54,703 nt of DNA from a virus, in IMG/VR virus record IMGVR_UViG_3300010331_000318, positions 1 through 54,703 of that record; one strand, given 5' to 3'. Of this stretch, positions 7,376 through 16,237 are shown piece by piece; positions within the stretch are counted from its first letter, which is position 1, and every line of letters starts with the position of its first letter. Below the pieces are notes generated by a model, which saw only the letters and a program-made list of their open reading frames with translations, did no database searches and was not told the DNA's origin. The position numbers and the translations under genes are program-made.

Positions 7376-8233
7376 TTGATCAGTTCAAAGCAATGTATAT
7401 GTTGCCACAAAACTAAAAAAATGAGTAACTATTATACAAATAGAGATAATAAACAAGGATATTCTTATGATAACACTTGTAAGGAAGATTCTCGTAAAAT
7501 AAGTAAAGATTTATCAGGCTTAAAAGAGTATTGTAGTTTAAATGATAGAAAATTTCAACAGGAATTGGTAGATATAGCTACATTAGAAGCAACTAAAAAA
7601 TATGGTGATAATATAGATTACAATTCTCTCTCTGAAGATAAAAGGGAGTCTTTTTTATTTGAAAAGATAAGAAATATATATTTTCAAAGGATGGGTATAT
7701 CCCCTCATTATGAGTTTATTGGAAGTAATGAACCAGTATCTCTTATCGAAGAAGACTTAGACAATGATACTGATGAGGATTTAGAGCCCATTAAACAAGG
7801 TAAAGAGAAGAAAATTTGGTCGGAAATTTGGCAAGGAAACTATAGTAAATCAAATATTCAATGGTTAGATACATATTATTTTGATACCTGTAATGATTTC
7901 GTTGTAGTTAATCGTAATCATAAGGATTATGTCCGAAAAATTGCAAAAGCTAGTTTAGCTATGGATATTGCGTACAACGATATGATGAATGGAAATGCTG
8001 GTGGAGATAAAAGATACAAAGAAAATAAAGCGATTTTTGATAGTTTATCCCAAAGTGCCAAGCTAAGTGAGAAGACACGCGGACAAAATGATACTGCTGG
8101 CTTAGGCTCCCTCTCTGAGATAACAGCATGGTTAGAACAAAATGGTTTCCTACAGAAAAAAATTGTGTTTGAAGATGACGATATTAGTAAAATAAATAAA
8201 GACTTACGTCATGTTTTAAGCAGTTTGGATTAG
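7376..8233 (+). CDS. terS: Terminase small subunit (by position)
   Basis: 285 residues, TTG start with AAGGATGTGAG 6 bases upstream. The N-terminus has a CxxC pair (CICC, residues ~7-10) and further cysteine near 36, suggesting a zinc-binding element. The middle is helical with an acidic stretch (DLDNDTDEDLE, ~128-138). Position is the main evidence: it abuts the large terminase gene, whose ribosome binding site overlaps this stop codon. In that place the small subunit normally recognises phage DNA and hands it to the packaging motor. Sequence similarity to a specific TerS family was not recognised. Confidence 0.65.
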   Translation: MISSKQCICCHKTKKMSNYYTNRDNKQGYSYDNTCKEDSRKISKDLSGLKEYCSLNDRKFQQELVDIATLEATKKYGDNIDYNSLSEDKRESFLFEKIRNIYFQRMGISPHYEFIGSNEPVSLIEEDLDNDTDEDLEPIKQGKEKKIWSEIWQGNYSKSNIQWLDTYYFDTCNDFVVVNRNHKDYVRKIAKASLAMDIAYNDMMNGNAGGDKRYKENKAIFDSLSQSAKLSEKTRGQNDTAGLGSLSEITAWLEQNGFLQKKIVFEDDDISKINKDLRHVLSSLD

Positions 8234-8242
8234 GAGGATAAT

Positions 8243-10000
8243 ATGGCAACAAACTTTTCACATAAAAAAAATGCAAGTCAAAATCAAACTCAAATAAATG
8301 GAGATAGTCCAGATAGTCATTGCGTAGTAAAACAAGGTGGCGTTGAAAATCCAGAAATTTGGGAAAAGTTGGTATCATTTTATCGTCAGCACTTAGATAT
8401 TTTTATCGAGGAATATTTCTCATCTCCAGGTAAGCCAGTTTCGTTTAAAGATGTTCAAAAGATTGTCGTGAGAAATTGCGGGACATGTACAAATGTAATA
8501 GACATTGAGGCACGTTCATTTGGTAAGACATGGAAAATGGCATGGATATTAAGCGCATTGTCAATTTTATATTCAGACAACCGTTGTCTCGTGGTCTCCG
8601 GTAACGTAAATCAAGCAATGTTGGTGGCAAATTATATTAGAGATATCGCAGCTAAGAATGAAAATTTTGCGAGAGAAATAATCTTGCCTGTACGAATCAG
8701 TAAGGATGGAGCTACAATTAAGTTTAAAAATAACTCTACTATAATATGCAAAGCTATGGAAAAAGATGGGAAAAACATAGTCGGTTTGAGAGAGAAAATT
8801 ATATATATTGACGAAAGTTGGCTAATAAAGTCGACTGTAATTCAAAAGGCATTAAGACCAATGCTATCATATACAAGAGATGTTGCAAGAGAACAGAACT
8901 TTGAAGATTTCCCCAGCAAACTTTTTGAAACATCTAGTGCCTATCTCAAGACATGTGATTTATACAAAAGATTTACAGATACTATTGATGAAATGAAAAA
9001 GGGGAACATGAATAAGTTCGCATGTGCTTTAAGTTATGAAGCAGGAATTAGAACGGGTATTATAGAGAAAGGGTTTGTAGAAGAAGAAAAGGGAAATATG
9101 CTTGAAAGTATATTTGATATGGAATGGGGAGCAAAGTTTATTGGAAATCAAAATGGTTCATTTTTCCCATATGATATTACAGAACCCTCTAGAGATATGC
9201 CTTCTATAGAATTGAAACAGCCCTCTCATTCAAAATCTAGGTACATATTAAGTTTAGATGTGGCTACTTCTGAAGCAGATGGAGCAGATAATGCAAGTTT
9301 AATAGTAATTAAATTTATTGAAAAAAATGATGGAACCTTTCATAAATATGTTGTCTTTATAAGAACATTTCATGGATATCCTCCAGAAAAACTCGCAGAA
9401 GAGGTTAGAAAAGTTTGTCTTAGATTCCCTAATATAGAATCCACAATTATTGACGGAAATGCTATTGGGGAAGGAGTTGTAAGTTTATTAAACTTTCCTT
9501 ATGTAAGTGAAGGTGTAGAATATAAGCCATTTGTAAGAGATGATATTGGATACACCGGAAATAATGCTATTCCAATAGTTAGGGTTTTTCGTGGAAGCAA
9601 TACTATTAATAATAACATGGTTGTAAAAACTAAAATATATTTTGAAAATAAAACATTACATTTACCTATTCCATCTTCTGAAGCAAGGAGATATCAACAA
9701 GATTCTTTCGATGATTCAAAAAAAGCAGATAAATCAAAGCCAAGAGAATTGTTAATTGAAGAAATGGCGATATATTTTGAAGCTGATAAATTACAGTTTG
9801 AATTGTCAACTATAGTTCCTAAATTTACAGCAAAAGGAAATAGTTTTTATGATACTGCGTTGACAACTCAACACAAAGATCGTTGCTCATCACTTTGGAT
9901 GGCAATGGATTATATTTCCAAGTTAGAGGATGAAAACAGGGAAAACTATAATAATAATACGCAAGGAATGTGCATGGGAATTGCAATGAGTTTCAACTAA
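8243..10000 (+). CDS. terL: Terminase large subunit (packaging ATPase and nuclease)
   Basis: 585 residues. The ATPase half has a degenerate Walker A in RSFGKTWKMAW (residues ~91-101) and Walker B YIDES (~190-194) with the catalytic glutamate. The C-terminal half has an RNase H-like nuclease: LSLDVATSEADG (~334-345), the second aspartate in IIDGNAIGEG (~404-413) and an acidic DSFDDSKKAD segment near 490. It cuts and pumps concatemeric DNA into the prohead through the portal encoded next. The ribosome binding site AGGAGG overlaps the upstream stop, indicating tight coupling with the small subunit. Confidence 0.93.
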   Translation: MATNFSHKKNASQNQTQINGDSPDSHCVVKQGGVENPEIWEKLVSFYRQHLDIFIEEYFSSPGKPVSFKDVQKIVVRNCGTCTNVIDIEARSFGKTWKMAWILSALSILYSDNRCLVVSGNVNQAMLVANYIRDIAAKNENFAREIILPVRISKDGATIKFKNNSTIICKAMEKDGKNIVGLREKIIYIDESWLIKSTVIQKALRPMLSYTRDVAREQNFEDFPSKLFETSSAYLKTCDLYKRFTDTIDEMKKGNMNKFACALSYEAGIRTGIIEKGFVEEEKGNMLESIFDMEWGAKFIGNQNGSFFPYDITEPSRDMPSIELKQPSHSKSRYILSLDVATSEADGADNASLIVIKFIEKNDGTFHKYVVFIRTFHGYPPEKLAEEVRKVCLRFPNIESTIIDGNAIGEGVVSLLNFPYVSEGVEYKPFVRDDIGYTGNNAIPIVRVFRGSNTINNNMVVKTKIYFENKTLHLPIPSSEARRYQQDSFDDSKKADKSKPRELLIEEMAIYFEADKLQFELSTIVPKFTAKGNSFYDTALTTQHKDRCSSLWMAMDYISKLEDENRENYNNNTQGMCMGIAMSFN

Positions 10001-10036
10001 TACTTAAATAACTTACAAAAGGAGGAGGTGTAATAT

Positions 10037-11548
10037 ATGTCAAGAAATAAAAAGAAACCATATATAGCTCAAACACAACCTATAATAAAAATAACTCCAG
10101 AAGTCTCGGTAGGATTTGATATGAAATCATATACAGGAGATGGTGATAAACCTATTACAGTATATGAAAACAGATTTAATTCCAATGGAGATGTTAAGGG
10201 TTATGATATTGATAAGATTCTAAAAAATAAGCAAGATAATATCTATAAAATATTTGAACTTTGTAACTACTATGTTGACGCAGATCCAATATATGGAAAT
10301 GCGATAAAAAAGATATTAACTCCGTTTTCATTATCTAAATGGAAACTTATGGGTGCGTCTGAAAAGATAAAGGAAAAATATATTGCTTATTTTGAATCAA
10401 TAGGACTTTTTGATTTACTTAGAGATATTTTCTATGATTTAAATTTATATGAAAATTGTTATGTTTATGACAGAGGAGATTGGTTCGACATATTCCCTCC
10501 TCACAGAATAAGGATTAGCTCTATAGGTATTGGTGGTGAACCGGTACTGGAGTACAAAATTCAAGAATTTGGTAATAGAAACTATACAATTGCAAAGGAA
10601 GGATTTATAAATACTCTGCTTAAACAATATGAAGGGTATCCACCTGAGATATTAGAAGGTATAAAAACAGGTACTTTGTGGGTTCAATTATCACCAGATA
10701 GCTGTTATTCTTTACAAGGTGTAAAATCCCGTTGGGAGAAGAATTGTATCCCCTTTATAAGTTCTTGTCTGAAGGCTTTCTCAAAAAAGAATCTAATTGG
10801 AGAGTTTGAAAATAGCCAACTTTTTGCAGGAATGAAACCATTTCTTCATGTTAAGGTAGGTTCAGAAAAGTTTATATCATCTCCTTCTCCAGATATTCTT
10901 AAAGATGTTGCTTTAATATTTAAGAATGCAATCAATGGTTATCCCCTTGCTGTGACTTCGCATGTAGTCGAAGCTTCTTGGATAGGAATTGATACGAAGA
11001 ATATGTTTGACAAGGCCAAGTATGATGAAGTTAATAGTTCAATTTTATCTAGTTGTGGATTAAGTGCTATTTTAGTAACAGGTGATTCTACTAGTTCTAA
11101 TTTCGCCTCTGCAACAGTGAACGTGTCTGTGGCCGAGAAAAAAATATCAGCTAATCAAAAAAATGTTGCAGAATTCTTAAAAAAGATTATGAAAAAAAGA
11201 GCAATAGAATGGAGAATAGCAGAAAATAAAGTCCCAACATTCGTATTTGATAAAGTTTCAATACAGGATGATCAAGCAATGAAAGATGAAGTCTTAAAAT
11301 TATTTCAAAGTGGACTTACTTCATATGCTACCACAATTACTACTCTTGGCTATGACTATGAGCAAGAAAAAGCTAGAAAAACTAAAGAGAAAGCTGATGG
11401 TGATGCAGAAATATTTGTTGTGCCAGCTTCTTTCAATACGCAAGCTGCTGGAGAAAATGGTGGTGGAGCTCCTATTAAAGATATTAAAAATAGCAAGCAA
11501 GATAAGAGTAATTCACAAAATAATCCTAAACCTTCCACAAGTAAATAG
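10037..11548 (+). CDS. Portal protein
   Basis: 503 residues, immediately after the large terminase, with GGAGGAGG 8 bases ahead. The sequence fits a portal: an N-terminal extension, a mixed alpha/beta wing and stem (NAIKKILTPFSLSKWKL, residues ~95-111; YENCYVYDRGDWF near 138-150), a long helix containing KKIMKKRAIEWRI near 380, and a low-complexity Lys/Asn/Gly C-terminal tail. The portal forms the dodecameric DNA channel at one capsid vertex. No maturation-protease or Mu-F-like domain is fused to it. Confidence 0.82.
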   Translation: MSRNKKKPYIAQTQPIIKITPEVSVGFDMKSYTGDGDKPITVYENRFNSNGDVKGYDIDKILKNKQDNIYKIFELCNYYVDADPIYGNAIKKILTPFSLSKWKLMGASEKIKEKYIAYFESIGLFDLLRDIFYDLNLYENCYVYDRGDWFDIFPPHRIRISSIGIGGEPVLEYKIQEFGNRNYTIAKEGFINTLLKQYEGYPPEILEGIKTGTLWVQLSPDSCYSLQGVKSRWEKNCIPFISSCLKAFSKKNLIGEFENSQLFAGMKPFLHVKVGSEKFISSPSPDILKDVALIFKNAINGYPLAVTSHVVEASWIGIDTKNMFDKAKYDEVNSSILSSCGLSAILVTGDSTSSNFASATVNVSVAEKKISANQKNVAEFLKKIMKKRAIEWRIAENKVPTFVFDKVSIQDDQAMKDEVLKLFQSGLTSYATTITTLGYDYEQEKARKTKEKADGDAEIFVVPASFNTQAAGENGGGAPIKDIKNSKQDKSNSQNNPKPSTSK

Positions 11549-11570
11549 TTAAATAATGTTAAAATATATA

Positions 11571-11599
11571 TTGACAATTAAATAATAATTTAATATAAT
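11571..11599 (+). promoter_or_regulatory. Consensus promoter whose spacer is the recurrent motif
   Basis: TTGACA (11571-11576), a 17-base spacer that is exactly the recurrent motif, and TATAAT (11594-11599). It matches the vegetative sigma-A consensus at every position. It should drive a leader of about 170 bases into the nuclease gene at 11778. Confidence 0.85.
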
Positions 11600-11660
11600 A
11601 TAACTATAGAGAAATATTTTGTAACAACTCTATAAGCTTTGCATATTATAATAAATGGGA

Positions 11661-11728
11661 TAGGAATGAATTGAGAGTCGACACTCAGTTATTCTGATAA
11701 ACGGAACCTTCCGAGTTTACGCTTCCTA
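11661..11728 (+). ncRNA. Cloverleaf-like leader of zinc-ribbon nuclease 2
   Basis: Outer stem TAGGAA/TTCCTA (11661-11666 with 11723-11728). Inner hairpins are GAGT/ACTC (11675-11678 with 11683-11686) and AAACGGA/TCCGAGTTT, in which CGGA pairs with TCCG and AAA with TTT around a bulge. It lies between the consensus promoter and a second motif copy. Confidence 0.55.
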
Positions 11729-11743
11729 TTTTAAAATCAATCG

Positions 11744-11760
11744 GAATTAAATAATAATTA
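11744..11760 (+). repeat. Recurrent intergenic motif copy adjacent to the start region of nuclease 2
   Basis: GAATTAAATAATAATTA, directly ahead of the ribosome binding site GGAGGT. Together with 11571-11599 it brackets the structured leader. Confidence 0.7.
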
Positions 11761-11777
11761 CTTCGGAGGTAATAAAT

Positions 11778-12749
11778 ATGAGTTTAAGTTATGAATTTGT
11801 TAAAACTACAATTGAAGATGCTGGATGCAAATTAATTAGTCTGGATTATAAAGGTATTTTTAAGCCATTAGAAATAGAATGTAATTGTGGTAATAAGTTT
11901 ACTACAAATTTCAAGATTTTTAAGGATAAAAATAAACATCAGTGTGATGTATGTTCGATGAAACACATGAAAGAAATTAGAGGATTTTCATATAAACAAG
12001 TGAAAGATATTATTGAAAATAGTCCCTACAGTAATGGATGTAAGCTAATTAGTAAAAAATATGATAAAAATAATGCAATATTAGATATACAATGTATTTG
12101 TGGAGAAATGTTTCATACTACTTTGGCAAACTTTCAGAAAAATGGTAAAAATCAATGTAATACATGCGGTGAAATATTGAGACGTAAAAATCTTGAATAT
12201 CGTGCATACGCTTATGAATATGTTAAAGAATATATCGAATCCAATACAGACTGTAAACTATTGAGCAATAAATACATTAATATTGATACTAAATTATCAC
12301 TTAGATGTGAATGTGGTAAAGAATATGAAGTTTCCTTTTATTGTTTTAAAAATAATTATCAAAGGAAATGTTCTGTTTGTAGTGGAAAATCATTGGGAGA
12401 AATTAGGATAAGGACTTATCTAGAAAATCAAGATATAAATTATAAGTCACAACATAGAATTGATGATTGCAGACATATAAATACATTGCCTTTTGATTTT
12501 GTTATTTTAGAAAACAATTCAGATATATTATATTTGATAGAGTATCAAGGCCTCCAACATTATGAAGCAATTGAATATTGGGGTGGAGAAGAAAATCTAT
12601 TATATGTACAAAATAATGATAGAATTAAAAGAGAATACTGTAAAGTTAATAATATAGAACTCATAGTAATTCCATATTGGGACTTTGAGAATATTGAAAT
12701 AATTCTAGATAAAAAATTAAATATGTTATCTATTCAAGAAGTCATCTAA
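11778..12749 (+). CDS. Putative homing nuclease with zinc-ribbon array (EDxHD-like), copy 2
   Basis: 323 residues with three tandem zinc ribbons (residues ~5-58, 70-125 and 140-198). Each has the pattern C-x-C-G...F...C-x-x-C (CNCG/CDVC, CICG/CNTC, CECG/CSVC). The C-terminal ~115 residues hold the nuclease blocks: LPFDFVIL, IEYQGLQHY and NDRIKREYC. It is clearly a paralogue of the products at 5055 and 16238. It interrupts the usual portal-scaffold gene order. A strong promoter and leader lie upstream, and its stop codon sits inside a terminator hairpin, so it is a self-contained transcription unit, as expected for a mobile free-standing homing gene. Confidence 0.78.
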   Translation: MSLSYEFVKTTIEDAGCKLISLDYKGIFKPLEIECNCGNKFTTNFKIFKDKNKHQCDVCSMKHMKEIRGFSYKQVKDIIENSPYSNGCKLISKKYDKNNAILDIQCICGEMFHTTLANFQKNGKNQCNTCGEILRRKNLEYRAYAYEYVKEYIESNTDCKLLSNKYINIDTKLSLRCECGKEYEVSFYCFKNNYQRKCSVCSGKSLGEIRIRTYLENQDINYKSQHRIDDCRHINTLPFDFVILENNSDILYLIEYQGLQHYEAIEYWGGEENLLYVQNNDRIKREYCKVNNIELIVIPYWDFENIEIILDKKLNMLSIQEVI

Positions 12750-12766
12750 TCATGACTTCTTTTGTT
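12736..12766 (+). terminator. Terminator overlapping the end of nuclease 2
   Basis: Ten perfect pairs, AAGAAGTCAT (12736-12745) with ATGACTTCTT (12752-12761), then TTTTG. The stop codon TAA lies in the loop. Confidence 0.82.
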
Positions 12767-12784
12767 ATGTAAAGGAGGTGAATT

Positions 12785-14182
12785 ATGAACAAGCAAGTAG
12801 AACAAATCAAATTAAAAGTTCTAGAGTTATCTAATGAAAATGATATTTATATGACTCTTAAATTATTGCTTATAACAAGTAATCCTAATTTAAATAAATG
12901 TATTTTTACTGAAAATTTCATTCACGAAATAGTTGAAAATAAAGACTTTTATATTGGTGGAGTTAGTTTAACTGCTGAAAGAAGTAAGTTGGAGTCTGGT
13001 AAAAAGAATTTGGGACATGGACTTACTAAAAGTGGAGAATTAATTTCTGACGTAATAGGTTCTTTTTCAGATTTCTCTGAAAATCAAGCTGAGGATGGTT
13101 CATGGGAGCTATTAGGAACTGCTAAAATTTTCAAACGATATCCTAAAGTTTGTGAAGCTCTTGGTGAATTATACCTAAACGAAGATTTAAACTTCAGTTG
13201 TGAGGTTTTTGTTTCTGAATATACCAAGGATGAAAATGGGAATAAAGTTGTAGATAAAGGAAATGGGCAACTCTTCGGACAATGTTGTGTTTCTCATCCG
13301 GCCGAGACTAAAAGTAAAGCGTTTATGATGGTTGCTGAAGCATTAAATATAGATTTAGGAAGTGATAATTTGGATAAAACTTTTGAAGAAGTATTTCAAA
13401 ATACTAAAGTAGTTGTGGAAACTAGTGAATTAGATTTAACTCAAATTCAAAGAAAGGTTTATGCACAATTTAGAGAATTAGAAAATTATTATGAATATGA
13501 TATTATCGAGTTTTCCGTAAACTATATAATTTTACTTCATTGTGAAGGTGATTTATATAGAGTCGACTACTCAATTTTTCAAGACACATTAACCCTTGGC
13601 GAAATGTATAAGGTTTCAAAATCTTATGCTCGTATAAATAATATTAATTTAGAAGAGGAGGAAAAAGAAAAGATGGAAGAATTACAAAAAGAATTAGAAC
13701 AAGCACAAGCTTTAGCAGATACTTTAAAATCAGAAATTGCTTCTAAAGATGTTGTTATAGCTGAGAAAGAGAATCTTCTTGTAGAAAAAGATACTTTAAT
13801 TGCAAGTAAAGATGCTGATTTAGTAAAAATTGGCGAACAGTTGGAAGCTAAAACTGTTGAGGTATCTGAGTTACAAGTATTCAAGGCAGAATCAGATAAC
13901 CTTAAACTTGAAAAGGAGGTTGCTGAAAAACTAGAAAAAGTATCTGCTCTGAAAGTAAGATGTTTAAAAGTGCTTTCAGAAAAGGAAGTTGAAGAAATAA
14001 ATGCTTCAATAGAATCTTTAGATGAAGTTGCTGTGAATAAAGTTCTTGCTGAAAAGTATATTACTTTAGCTTCAGTAGTTCCAGATGTAAAACCAATAGT
14101 AACACTGGCAAGTAGATTAGTTGACAATTTAAAAATATCAGGAGCAGAACCCGGTTCTCTAAGAGAGAAATATTCAATATAA
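12785..14182 (+). CDS. Capsid scaffold, possibly fused to a prohead protease domain
   Basis: 465 residues, ribosome binding site AAAGGAGGTG. The N-terminal ~215 residues are globular, with HGLTKSGELISDVIG (residues ~79-93) and CCVSHPAE (~171-178) blocks resembling phage capsid maturation proteases. From ~295 to ~400 there is a long heptad-patterned coiled coil rich in Glu, Lys, Leu and Ala, typical of scaffolds. The C-terminus is a small helical capsid-binding tail. Position before the decoration and major capsid genes agrees. The histidines and serines are suggestive, but I cannot prove protease activity; with a separate ClpP-like protein at 3888, one of the two may be the maturation enzyme. 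Confidence 0.7.
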   Translation: MNKQVEQIKLKVLELSNENDIYMTLKLLLITSNPNLNKCIFTENFIHEIVENKDFYIGGVSLTAERSKLESGKKNLGHGLTKSGELISDVIGSFSDFSENQAEDGSWELLGTAKIFKRYPKVCEALGELYLNEDLNFSCEVFVSEYTKDENGNKVVDKGNGQLFGQCCVSHPAETKSKAFMMVAEALNIDLGSDNLDKTFEEVFQNTKVVVETSELDLTQIQRKVYAQFRELENYYEYDIIEFSVNYIILLHCEGDLYRVDYSIFQDTLTLGEMYKVSKSYARINNINLEEEEKEKMEELQKELEQAQALADTLKSEIASKDVVIAEKENLLVEKDTLIASKDADLVKIGEQLEAKTVEVSELQVFKAESDNLKLEKEVAEKLEKVSALKVRCLKVLSEKEVEEINASIESLDEVAVNKVLAEKYITLASVVPDVKPIVTLASRLVDNLKISGAEPGSLREKYSI

Positions 14183-14183
14183 T

Positions 14184-14200
14184 AATTAAATAATAATTTA
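14184..14200 (+). repeat. Recurrent intergenic motif copy after the scaffold gene
   Basis: AATTAAATAATAATTTA, two bases after the stop codon and ahead of the AGGAGG of the decoration gene. No good -10 follows. Confidence 0.7.
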
Positions 14201-14217
14201 TACAGGAGGAATATTAA

Positions 14218-14658
14218 ATGAACGGATTAGTTAAAAATGGTTTATATTCAACTCAAGGTGGTTTTACTGCCAAAGTAGCAGGACTTGGTAGAGGCATGTT
14301 TGTAACACCTACTTATACAGATAAAACTGTAGCAGTTCCAGGAGTAGATGCTACAAGAGATGTGTATTTTGTACAATGTGATATTGACACTCCAATAGAA
14401 CTAGGTAAAGCTGACAAAGATTTTGTACTTGCAATTGGTGTTGCTGTTAAAATGGATAAACTACAATTAGGTTGTAAGTTTGTTACAACTTCATTAGAAG
14501 CTACTCTTAGTACATATGCAGTTGGTGGAGTAGTAATGGTTTCTGCTCTTGGAAAACTTAAAGCTAACGTAGCAGGATTATTTCAAGCAACAATAATAGA
14601 AAAAGTTACAAGTTATGACGGAGAAGAAGCTCTAGTTTGTATAGTAACAGCAGTTTAA
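14218..14658 (+). CDS. Probable capsid decoration (auxiliary head) protein
   Basis: 146 residues between scaffold and major capsid genes, the standard place for a head decoration protein. The sequence is Gly/Val-rich with predicted beta strands (VYFVQCDID, FVLAIGVAV, ALVCIVTAV) and no catalytic motif. Such proteins bind the expanded HK97-type shell and stabilise it. Strong AGGAGG site 10 bases upstream. The assignment rests mostly on position and size. Confidence 0.62.
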   Translation: MNGLVKNGLYSTQGGFTAKVAGLGRGMFVTPTYTDKTVAVPGVDATRDVYFVQCDIDTPIELGKADKDFVLAIGVAVKMDKLQLGCKFVTTSLEATLSTYAVGGVVMVSALGKLKANVAGLFQATIIEKVTSYDGEEALVCIVTAV

Positions 14659-14666
14659 TTAAAATA

Positions 14667-14695
14667 TTAACAATTAAATAATAATTTATTAAAAT
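14667..14695 (+). promoter_or_regulatory. Recurrent motif copy in promoter-like arrangement before the capsid gene
   Basis: TTAACA, 17 bases consisting of the motif, then TAAAAT. The predicted start site would fall at about 14702, inside the ribosome binding site, so a functional promoter here is doubtful even though the layout copies the consensus elements at 11571 and 23549. Confidence 0.4.
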
Positions 14696-14712
14696 TTAGG
14701 AGGAATATAAAA

Positions 14713-15690
14713 ATGGCAACAATTTATAAAGAAGTGGACATATTTTTAGCACAAGCTAAAGGAGAGGTGGATTCCAAATCACCTGAATTAGCAGAAGCAA
14801 GAAGTGCAATGAAGGATCTATCTGCAAAATATATCGCTACAAAAGACAAAGGAATAAGAACAGAATTAGCAGAAATAACAACTCTCGTAACTAATCAAAT
14901 ACTAAGAGGTAAAACTAATTATCTTGAATCATTTGCTGACGTTGCTAGAACTGGAATAAATGTTAAACAACAGTTTGAGATTGAAGTAGATTTAACTTCT
15001 GCTGAGTGGACTGCTAAGGGTGTTGCTGGAGACAGAGGGACACTTACTAAGAAATATGTTGGCATGGATACTAAGCACATAACTACCAGACCAAGCATTT
15101 CATTTATGGATTTGGCGTCTAATAGAATAAACTTTGATAGAATAGCTCTACTTTCTGCTGAAAAAATGGATCAAGCTATAACTAAAGAATTAGAAACAGT
15201 TCTATTTAATGCTTTCTCAGTTCTTGCAAGTCCTAATTATGAAACTGCTGTTGGTATTGATCAAACTCTTTTGAAGAATCAAATCAATACTTTTGCAGAA
15301 TTTGGTCAAGTTAGTTTACTAGGAGATATTTCTAAATTATCTTTACTTGACAATATTTCAGGTTGGAATGCTAAATTACCAGAAGCACTTGCTTTAGAGC
15401 ATAATGCTAATGGATTCATAGGTACATTCAATACTGCTAATGTTGTTAAATTAGTAAATCCTCTCCTTAGAAATAGTTTAACTACTAAATTATTAAGAAA
15501 AGATCTTCTATATATACTTTCAGGTGGAGATGCTTCTCAAAGAGGTCTTAAAGTTCAATTTGAGGGTGACGTTTATATGAGAGAGCAAGAAGACTTTTTC
15601 ACAGGGGATTATGACCTTATGATGGGTTGTATCGTGGGAGCAAAAGTTGTAGGTTCAGAATTGTACATGGGCGTTTACAGAGCACAATAA
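14713..15690 (+). CDS. Major capsid protein
   Basis: 325 residues, strong TTAGGAGG site. A helical N-terminal ~75 residues (possible delta-like region) precedes an HK97-like body rich in Thr, Ala and Leu, ending in strand-rich segments (VYMREQEDFFTGDYDLMMG, LYMGVYRA). The order scaffold - decoration - this gene - connectors is the main support. No clear protease cleavage site can be assigned by eye. It forms the icosahedral shell. Confidence 0.82.
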   Translation: MATIYKEVDIFLAQAKGEVDSKSPELAEARSAMKDLSAKYIATKDKGIRTELAEITTLVTNQILRGKTNYLESFADVARTGINVKQQFEIEVDLTSAEWTAKGVAGDRGTLTKKYVGMDTKHITTRPSISFMDLASNRINFDRIALLSAEKMDQAITKELETVLFNAFSVLASPNYETAVGIDQTLLKNQINTFAEFGQVSLLGDISKLSLLDNISGWNAKLPEALALEHNANGFIGTFNTANVVKLVNPLLRNSLTTKLLRKDLLYILSGGDASQRGLKVQFEGDVYMREQEDFFTGDYDLMMGCIVGAKVVGSELYMGVYRAQ

Positions 15691-15696
15691 TTATAG

Positions 15697-15718
15697 GAGG
15701 GATTCGTCCCTCTTAAAT
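15697..15718 (+). terminator. UUCG-capped hairpin after the capsid gene
   Basis: GAGGGA-TTCG-TCCCTC (15697-15712), a very stable tetraloop hairpin followed by TTAAATTTT. Likely an mRNA-stabilising or partial terminator signal after the highly expressed capsid gene. Confidence 0.65.
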
Positions 15719-15744
15719 TTTAATTGAAAAGGAGATAAGGTGCT

Positions 15745-16221
15745 ATGAAAGAAAGTATAAAGGTATTAAATAATAATCAATATAATGTAGGTTTATTATG
15801 TCAAAAGTGGAATAAACATAGGCAAGTTAAACCTAATTCATTTATTTATTTGAATGAGGAAGAAGTTAGAGAACTAGATTCTGACTATGATTTATTTAGT
15901 TCCGGAGAGCTCGTAATTGATGACTCAGAAGTAAATATATCCTTGGGTTACGAAGAAAAGAATCCTAATATATTAACAGATAAGGAAGTTGAAGATATAT
16001 TTAAATTATCTGCTAGTGAAATAAAAGAAAGTCTATCTGGTGTTACAGAAATGTTTGCATTAAATAGAATTTTTGAAGTTGCTAAGAAAAGTGATTTAAG
16101 TGTTTCTAGATTAAAAGCTGTTGAAGAAATAGTTGGAAAAAAAATCGAATTGGATGATGTAACACCAGTTGAAGAAGTAACTCCAAAAGTAGCAAAAGTA
16201 AAAATCAGTAAAGGTAAATAA
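15745..16221 (+). CDS. Head-region protein of unknown function (158 aa)
   Basis: Lies between capsid and connector genes with AAGGAGAT upstream. The N-terminal ~40 residues look like a small beta domain (QKWNKHRQVKPNSFIYL). The C-terminus is helical (residues ~75-135) and ends in a basic Lys/Val tail (VAKVKISKGK). Small proteins of this kind commonly sit at this place in Firmicute siphophages. Role unknown. Confidence 0.62.
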   Translation: MKESIKVLNNNQYNVGLLCQKWNKHRQVKPNSFIYLNEEEVRELDSDYDLFSSGELVIDDSEVNISLGYEEKNPNILTDKEVEDIFKLSASEIKESLSGVTEMFALNRIFEVAKKSDLSVSRLKAVEEIVGKKIELDDVTPVEEVTPKVAKVKISKGK

Positions 16222-16237
16222 GGGAGAGTGATCTGAT

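Noticed and set aside
13624-14127. Long minus-strand reading frame inside the scaffold gene
   Set aside because: It is the complement of the coiled-coil region, rich in Ser and Ala, with no ribosome binding site.
14667-14695. Strong capsid promoter
   Set aside because: The layout is promoter-like, but the start site would fall inside the ribosome binding site; kept only as a low-confidence feature.
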